Shown piece after piece: positions 16,486 to 20,055 of a DNA stretch of 20,055 bases. This stretch comes from Flavisolibacter sp. (GTDB taxonomy: Bacteria; Bacteroidota; Bacteroidia; Chitinophagales; Chitinophagaceae). Numbering within the stretch: the stretch's first letter is position 1; each line of letters begins with the position of its first letter. The DNA lies in assembly GCA_017745135.1 (NCBI GenBank), contig JAGIAB010000016.1, positions 1-20,055 of the forward strand, in the 5' to 3' direction. A model generated the notes under the pieces. It had not been told where the DNA came from and did not search any database. It worked only from the letters and a program-made list of their open reading frames with translations. The position numbers were made by a program, and so were the translations under genes.

Positions 16486-16510
16486 AAGCCCGGCATTGCC
16501 GGGCTTTTTT
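16486..16510 (+). terminator. Intrinsic terminator of the low-complexity gene
   Basis: AAGCCCGGC (16486-16494) and GCCGGGCTT (16498-16506) form a perfect 9-bp, GC-rich stem with an ATT loop. T residues fill 16505-16510. It begins 24 nt after the stop of the Gly/Gln-rich gene and is the clearest terminator in the window. Confidence 0.9.
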
Positions 16511-16601
16511 GTTTGGACGCCAACTTCAATCTTGCGGACATGGTTGCTTCAGAATGTTGTTTTATTTCACTGTATTGGATAGCCGTAAATCCGATTGATA
16601 C

Positions 16602-17537
16602 CTAAAGTGAAAATAAATCAAGAGCACCATTGATTCTTAGTTTATAAAATTCAAGCTGTACGGAATCTTTCGCTTCAATGATTTGTTTTAAGGCAGGAAC
16701 ATAATTAATCAGGTTAAATGCTGTAAGCGCATAAGCCATCCGGTTAAATTCTTTAAAATCCATGCCGTAGCCTTCTAAAAATTTCTGTTTATTGTCGATC
16801 GATAAATCATGCAAAGCAATGGAGAAATCCCAATACGGTGCAATATTGGAAGTACAGTGTTCCCAGTCTATAATTGCCTTGATCTTACCTTGCTTATTGA
16901 CCAAAACATTTTTCAGGCGTAAATCACAATGATTTAAGGCAGGATCAATTTTCCATGAGCATATTTTTTTGAGCAAGGCAGATAATGTGTCAATCTTCTT
17001 TTTAGGAAGAATGTTTTGCCCTTTTAAAAACGCCAGTCTTTCATCCACACCGAGTTCTTTTTCCAGGAAGTCGTTCCATGTGTTCTTTTTTGAAAGTTTA
17101 TTTTTTGACCAGTCAAAATTATGCCCGTAACCAGTAGTTCCTATGGAATGAATACGCTTTGCATAACCACCCAGTTCTTTTAGTATTTCTCCCCGGTTTG
17201 GATGATCAACTGCCTCTTTTCCGTTAACTTTTTCCTGTAGCATATAAGGATGCGGAATGATCTCATTTCCTACTTCCAGGATTTCCGGCACAGGTACGCC
17301 TTTTTCACGCACTTTTTGAACCACCCATTGCTCTTTAATGAAATCATGCAGCTTTGTGTTGTTATCCGAAATCCGTATGATATAGTTTTTGTTACCAACA
17401 GCAACGTCAAAGACATAATTTGTTTTGCCTGCTGGCTTAAACTCCAGGTGCTTACCTAATTTACCAAAATGATGCTTAGCTATTTTTCGGGCCATTTCAG
17501 CCTTGGATCGGATTTGAGCAGGGGTTCGTTTCGCCAT
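16602..17537 (-). CDS. APH-fold phosphotransferase (aminoglycoside/choline kinase-like)
   Basis: The 311-residue protein has the kinase N-lobe (about 30-100: FKPAGKTNYVFDVAVGNKNYIIRIS, with a lysine-poor strand where IIRIS replaces the usual VLKV) and a C-lobe with the Brenner motif H203-C-D205-L-R-L-K-N210 followed by IIDWEH (D224). Residues D205, N210 and D224 supply the catalytic base and metal ligands, so it should be active. The family phosphorylates aminoglycosides, choline, homoserine or other small molecules; nothing here fixes the substrate. The N-terminus KRTPAQIRSKAEMARKIAKHH is basic. The start ATG is 2 nt after the stop of the upstream HAD phosphatase gene, so the two are co-translated. 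A resistance role is possible but not supported. Confidence 0.8.
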   Translation of the reverse strand: MAKRTPAQIRSKAEMARKIAKHHFGKLGKHLEFKPAGKTNYVFDVAVGNKNYIIRISDNNTKLHDFIKEQWVVQKVREKGVPVPEILEVGNEIIPHPYMLQEKVNGKEAVDHPNRGEILKELGGYAKRIHSIGTTGYGHNFDWSKNKLSKKNTWNDFLEKELGVDERLAFLKGQNILPKKKIDTLSALLKKICSWKIDPALNHCDLRLKNVLVNKQGKIKAIIDWEHCTSNIAPYWDFSIALHDLSIDNKQKFLEGYGMDFKEFNRMAYALTAFNLINYVPALKQIIEAKDSVQLEFYKLRINGALDLFSL

Positions 17538-17539
17538 AG

Positions 17540-18460
17540 TTAAAGCATTACATTTCTCTGCATGCCAGCCAGGTGGAAAAGCAGGTCCCCAAATTCGGAA
17601 GAATTATTGAGTTTAATTGCCGGCATCAAGCCTTCATATGTTAAATATGCATTGCCGACATGAACGGCTTGTCCCACCGCGTTTAAAAATGTATCCATCT
17701 CTGAATCGCCGGCACCAATGGAATGCTTCAGCTCAAAACCAATACGTGATGCAATTTGTTCACTGCCAAATTGCTTATTTACTCCTTGGTGAGTGATAAA
17801 ATTGCTTCGTTTCGTATGCTGGTAAGCCATCAGTTTATCCTGTGGAATATCAACTAAAAGAAAGATCATACAAATATCCTGTTCGGAAAGATCGTTCTGC
17901 AATGATTCAAGTGAGGAAGAATATACTTTTGAAGCACTCATATATTTGGACTGTACCTCCTCAACTTTTTGAGGCACTGGTGTCCAGATAATTTCTCCTA
18001 ATCTCCAGTTACGTGGGTAATAAAACACAAGCAGGTCAAAAACATTATCCCTGATTAAAGAAGATATTGTATGAAAAGCATCAAGCACCTCTTCGGTTTC
18101 CAAAGGAAACGCATCGATCTCCTCATACTCAAACCCGGTAGAATTGTTTTGATGAATATATCCAAGTTGGCTCCCGTTCATCAAAACAGTGGGAATAGGA
18201 GCATTGGATAGCTTATACCATTCTTTGGCAAATGTTCTTATAACAGACAAGGGAAACCGTAAGGTATTCAATACTACCGGCCTTCCTAAATCATAGATCT
18301 TATTCAACCCCAGTTCAACTGATTGAGGAATGGAGTATTGGCCCTGAAATTCATGTATGGCAGTGCCATCAAGGTCAGTTATCACGGCCCCTTTTTCATC
18401 AAAATTCGACTGGTTAAAAAACGTTTGTAGCTGTTGAACCTGGTTATCTGTTAAAGGCAT
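17540..18460 (-). CDS. HAD superfamily hydrolase (Cof / sucrose-phosphatase-like, type IIB)
   Basis: From ATG 18460 this is 306 residues. Motif I is TDLDGTAI (catalytic D29 and D31), motif II lies near VVLNTLRFP, motif III carries K229 (GVNKQFGSEQI), and motif IV is GAGDSEMDTFL (D252, D256). The core and a cap domain (about 95-220) fit the Cof-type IIB group that dephosphorylates sugar or small-metabolite phosphates. The C-terminus AVGQAVHVGNAYLTYEGL is also typical. The frame is open to a TTG at 18499, which would add 13 residues (MEKDLLLNIKFQD); an in-frame stop lies just upstream of that, so the true start is between the two. The gene ends 2 nt before the APH-like kinase. Substrate is unknown. 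Confidence 0.8.
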   Translation of the reverse strand: MPLTDNQVQQLQTFFNQSNFDEKGAVITDLDGTAIHEFQGQYSIPQSVELGLNKIYDLGRPVVLNTLRFPLSVIRTFAKEWYKLSNAPIPTVLMNGSQLGYIHQNNSTGFEYEEIDAFPLETEEVLDAFHTISSLIRDNVFDLLVFYYPRNWRLGEIIWTPVPQKVEEVQSKYMSASKVYSSSLESLQNDLSEQDICMIFLLVDIPQDKLMAYQHTKRSNFITHQGVNKQFGSEQIASRIGFELKHSIGAGDSEMDTFLNAVGQAVHVGNAYLTYEGLMPAIKLNNSSEFGDLLFHLAGMQRNVML

Positions 18461-18858
18461 ATCCTGAAATTTGATATTCAGGAGCAAATCTTTTTCCAAA
18501 AAGAAATAATAGGATTATTTACCGGTGTTCGGCGTTCTGCGGCCAGTGTTTAGAGGAAGAAAAAAGGAATAGAAAATACAAAACGATTGATAGGAAGTTC
18601 AATGCTGAAATAAGAAGGATAATACTTAGTATGATCTGGATAATTCCATAAACGAAGAATAAACGAGCAACTGGATTTAAAATATAAGTGGACAATTCAA
18701 CTCTGTATGATCATCATCTTGCCATTCGAACTTTAAACTATTGTAAGAGTTTGTAAAAGAGGTTGTCTCAAAGGCAAACAATTCTGTTTAATATCCCGAT
18801 ACTCAATATGAAAATTGCGGACACTTTTGAGACAACCAATTTTTGATTAACTACTAAT
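18461..18858. other. Non-coding region between the HAD and exported-protein genes
   Basis: About 400 AT-rich bases with no frame I can support as a gene. It must contain the promoter of the HAD/APH unit, transcribed leftwards, but I cannot identify it with confidence. The only clear structure is a 12-bp inverted-repeat pair described separately. Confidence 0.45.
18761..18837. mobile_element. 77-bp inverted-repeat element (MITE-like or insertion-sequence remnant)
   Basis: GGTTGTCTCAAA (18761-18772) and TTTGAGACAACC (18826-18837) are a perfect 12-bp inverted pair around 53 bases. Arms of the type GGTTGTCTCAAA resemble terminal repeats of some transposons in Bacteroidota, but this is from memory. 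No transposase and no clear target-site duplication are seen. The 53-nt loop is too long for a normal terminator. Confidence 0.5.
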
Positions 18859-19176
18859 TTACTGCTGCAGTGTTATTACACCTACATCAGTAATTTGTCC
18901 ATCATTCACAACTACGCTGTCTTTAGCCTGGTGTTTATACGGAGGGTTAGCTTCAATAATCAGGCGGTAAACTCCGGGTTTTGCATCAGAAATTTGAAAT
19001 GCGCCATCTGTTACGTTCGATCGTAAAGTGTCAGGTCCTGAAATGGCCCATACACGAAGTCCGCCTTCGGGTGGCGTTATGCTGCCTTTTATTGAACCGG
19101 TTTGTACTGCATGGAAAGAAAATAAGCCTGCGGTAGCGATAGCAATGGCACAAAGAGCAATTCTTGTCTTTTTCAT
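18859..19176 (-). CDS. Small secreted protein with a carboxypeptidase-regulatory-like beta-sandwich domain
   Basis: This is a 105-residue protein. Residues 1-23 (MKKTRIALCAIAIATAGLFSFHA) form a signal peptide, probably cleaved by signal peptidase I. The rest is GSIKGSITPPEGG..VWAISGPDTLRSNVTDGAFQISDAKPGVYRLIIEA...KDSVVVNDGQITDVGVITLQ, a single transthyretin-like / CarboxypepD_reg domain with the classic T-D-G-x-F-x-I and K-P-G-x-Y turns. Such domains usually occur as the N-terminal part of TonB-dependent receptors or carboxypeptidases; alone, its function is not known. It is a single gene, followed by the inverted-repeat element 22 bp beyond its stop. ATG at 19176 is the natural start for the signal peptide. 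Confidence 0.8.
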   Translation of the reverse strand: MKKTRIALCAIAIATAGLFSFHAVQTGSIKGSITPPEGGLRVWAISGPDTLRSNVTDGAFQISDAKPGVYRLIIEANPPYKHQAKDSVVVNDGQITDVGVITLQQ

Positions 19177-19582
19177 AATACTAGGTTTAAAGGTGATAAA
19201 AGCTTACTGCGCCGGGTAAACAACAACTATGCCTTACAAACTCAAGCATAGCATTTTGAGTAAACTTTTATTCAGGTCTTGTCACAAATCAATTTGTATA
19301 CAGCAAAAAATATTTTCAATAAGGGCAGAGAAAACTGAAATGTTGAGGAATCAAAAATTTCTTTCCCGGGCTAGTGCAGTTTCTTTATACTTATCCGTAT
19401 TTCATCTACTTCTGGATAAAGAAATTTTTAGACTGCCTATGATAAACCACGGTATCAATTCTTCACAACCACCTTTTAGTCTGTAGATTTTTACTTCTCT
19501 TGTTAATTACACATCTGTATCATTTCTGGTACATGCCACTGAATTCGCACCATCATGAGATTTTGAAAAAGTTGAAGCCATA

Positions 19583-19590
19583 TATTTTTG
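19583..19590 (+). promoter_or_regulatory. Possible Bacteroidota -7 element
   Basis: TATTTTTG matches the Bacteroidota -7 consensus TAnnTTTG. A TTTTG at 19561-19565 gives a possible -33 element, with a 17-nt gap that is slightly short of the usual 19-21. In AT-rich DNA chance matches are frequent. Confidence 0.25.
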
Positions 19591-19749
19591 CCTGCTATGG
19601 GCTTTATTTATAGCCTGATTATTGCTTCAAAGTTGTACAGGCAATATTCATGAAATAACCTTAGCGATCATTTGCTATAGATTAAGTGAAGTTGAATTTT
19701 GGTAATGTTATTGTTGAAGTATCATTCGATTTTTATAGATTACTTTTAG

Positions 19750-19785
19750 AATTCAGAAGTTTCTTATCGTATAAACTTCTGAATT
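19750..19785 (+). terminator. 13-bp perfect hairpin, terminator-like
   Basis: AATTCAGAAGTTT (19750-19762) pairs with AAACTTCTGAATT (19773-19785) across a 10-nt loop. Four T residues (19784-19787) span the end of the stem and the two bases after it. No known gene precedes it on this strand, so it may end an unannotated transcript or be part of a long mrpA leader. Confidence 0.45.
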
Positions 19786-19858
19786 TTGAGCTTCACATAA
19801 TTGTCAGCAAAAAGACGGTACTACTAATGAAAGCAGGGCATTCGATTTTTTAAATAAG

Positions 19859-19885
19859 CGTAAAGCAACATTGCTCTACGGTTTT
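19859..19885 (+). terminator. Hairpin with T-run just before the mrpA start (possible attenuator)
   Basis: CGTAAAGCAA (19859-19868) and TTGCTCTACG (19871-19880) can pair with one mismatch around a very tight loop, followed by GTTTT. The hairpin ends about 12 nt before the mrpA start codon, so folding should affect either readthrough or ribosome access. Confidence 0.35.
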
Positions 19886-19896
19886 AAATTTCATGC

Positions 19897-20055
19897 ATGT
19901 TACTAGCTGTACTTTCAGGATTTATTGTCGCTTCGTTTGTTCCTTTTTTCGGAAAGCTGTTGCGTGGTAATCGGTCTTTTATTATGACAGCGCTACCACT
20001 CAGCCTGTTCATTTATTTCCTGAGCTTTGTTCCTTCGGTTTCAAGCCAGCAACCC
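19897..20055 (+). CDS. mrpA: MrpA/MnhA-type Na+/H+ antiporter subunit A (5' end only)
   Basis: Fifty-three codons run from ATG 19897 to the window edge: MLLAVLSGFIVASFVPFFGK..., then a basic loop LLRGNRS, then a second helix FIMTALPLSLFIYFLSFVPS. This two-helix start with a P-F-F-G-K break closely follows the N-terminus of MrpA/MnhA, the large subunit of the multi-subunit cation/proton antiporter related to complex I NuoL. Only about 7% of the expected protein is visible, so NuoL-like relatives cannot be excluded. Other mrp genes would be expected downstream. An ATG at 19893 is in a different frame and is not used. Confidence 0.7.
   Translation, partial: MLLAVLSGFIVASFVPFFGKLLRGNRSFIMTALPLSLFIYFLSFVPSVSSQQP

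Larger units (their letters stand above)
19177..19896. other. Long non-coding interval upstream of mrpA
   Basis: This 720-base stretch is AT-rich and has no gene I can support. An 85-codon frame at 19229-19486 has irregular composition and no recognisable domain and is taken as chance. The interval contains a promoter-like TATTTTTG at 19583-19590, a 13-bp hairpin at 19750-19785 and a second hairpin with a T-run at 19859-19885. Confidence 0.5.

Noticed and set aside
18761..18837. Reading the inverted pair as a transcription terminator
   Set aside because: The loop of 53 nt is too long and no T-run follows either arm.
19229..19486. 85-codon frame on the + strand
   Set aside because: Irregular composition, no domain, no signal peptide and no sign of an operon; most likely chance in AT-rich DNA.
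1..20055. CRISPR array, tRNA, rRNA or intact transposase
   Set aside because: No regularly spaced repeats, no cloverleaf with conserved T-arm and no transposase motifs were found on reading both strands by eye; a tool run would be needed to exclude them fully.

Overview
The window looks like chromosome of a Bacteroidota bacterium, probably of the Chitinophagaceae type. This rests on the protein families present (a small Bacteroidota-only family usually labelled phosphoribosylpyrophosphate synthetase, a baeRF3-type release-factor relative, lipoprotein-anchored enzymes, a PLDc_N-type cardiolipin synthase), on moderate-to-low GC, and on the near absence of Shine-Dalgarno sequences. No rRNA, tRNA, CRISPR array or intact transposase is visible. 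The genus is an inference.

Region 1 (1-5662, + strand) is rich in redox genes: the 3' end of an NADPH-dependent FMN reductase, a short-chain dehydrogenase, a DoxX membrane protein, a putative lipoprotein glycoside hydrolase related to GH79 (heparanase / beta-glucuronidase), a second short-chain dehydrogenase, and a type II NADH dehydrogenase. The hydrolase gene is visibly more GC-rich than its neighbours.

Region 2 (5899-9799, + strand) reads as a protein-quality and translation-stress block: a lipoprotein HtrA-like serine protease with two PDZ domains, a small cupin, a short HPF/RaiA-type ribosome hibernation factor, a small gene broken by an apparent one-base deletion, and a baeRF3-type protein. 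Region 3 (9919-12326, - strand) holds a cardiolipin synthase followed by a ZnT9-like cation diffusion facilitator. Divergent from it, region 4 (12597-15990, + strand) is a tight run of M20 amidohydrolase, TRIC-family cation channel and DHA2-type MFS exporter; the first two genes abut with no spacer.

Region 5 (16234-16510) is one small gene for an extremely Gly/Gln/Ser/Asn-rich protein with no large hydrophobic residues, closed by a clear intrinsic terminator. Region 6 (16602-18460, - strand) is a two-gene unit with 2 nt between a Cof-type HAD phosphatase and an APH-fold kinase-like protein. It is followed by a mostly empty stretch holding a 12-bp inverted-repeat pair that looks like the ends of a miniature transposon, and by a small exported beta-sandwich protein on the - strand. 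The last 0.9 kb is a long non-coding interval with hairpins and a possible small-RNA unit, then the first 53 codons of an MrpA-type Na+/H+ antiporter subunit running off the end.

The most useful observations are the frameshifted gene at 8375-8703, where one inserted C restores a full family-like protein, the HPF/baeRF3 neighbourhood, the low-complexity protein, and the structured leader region before mrpA. I did not find a clearly new multi-gene defence or mobile system here.
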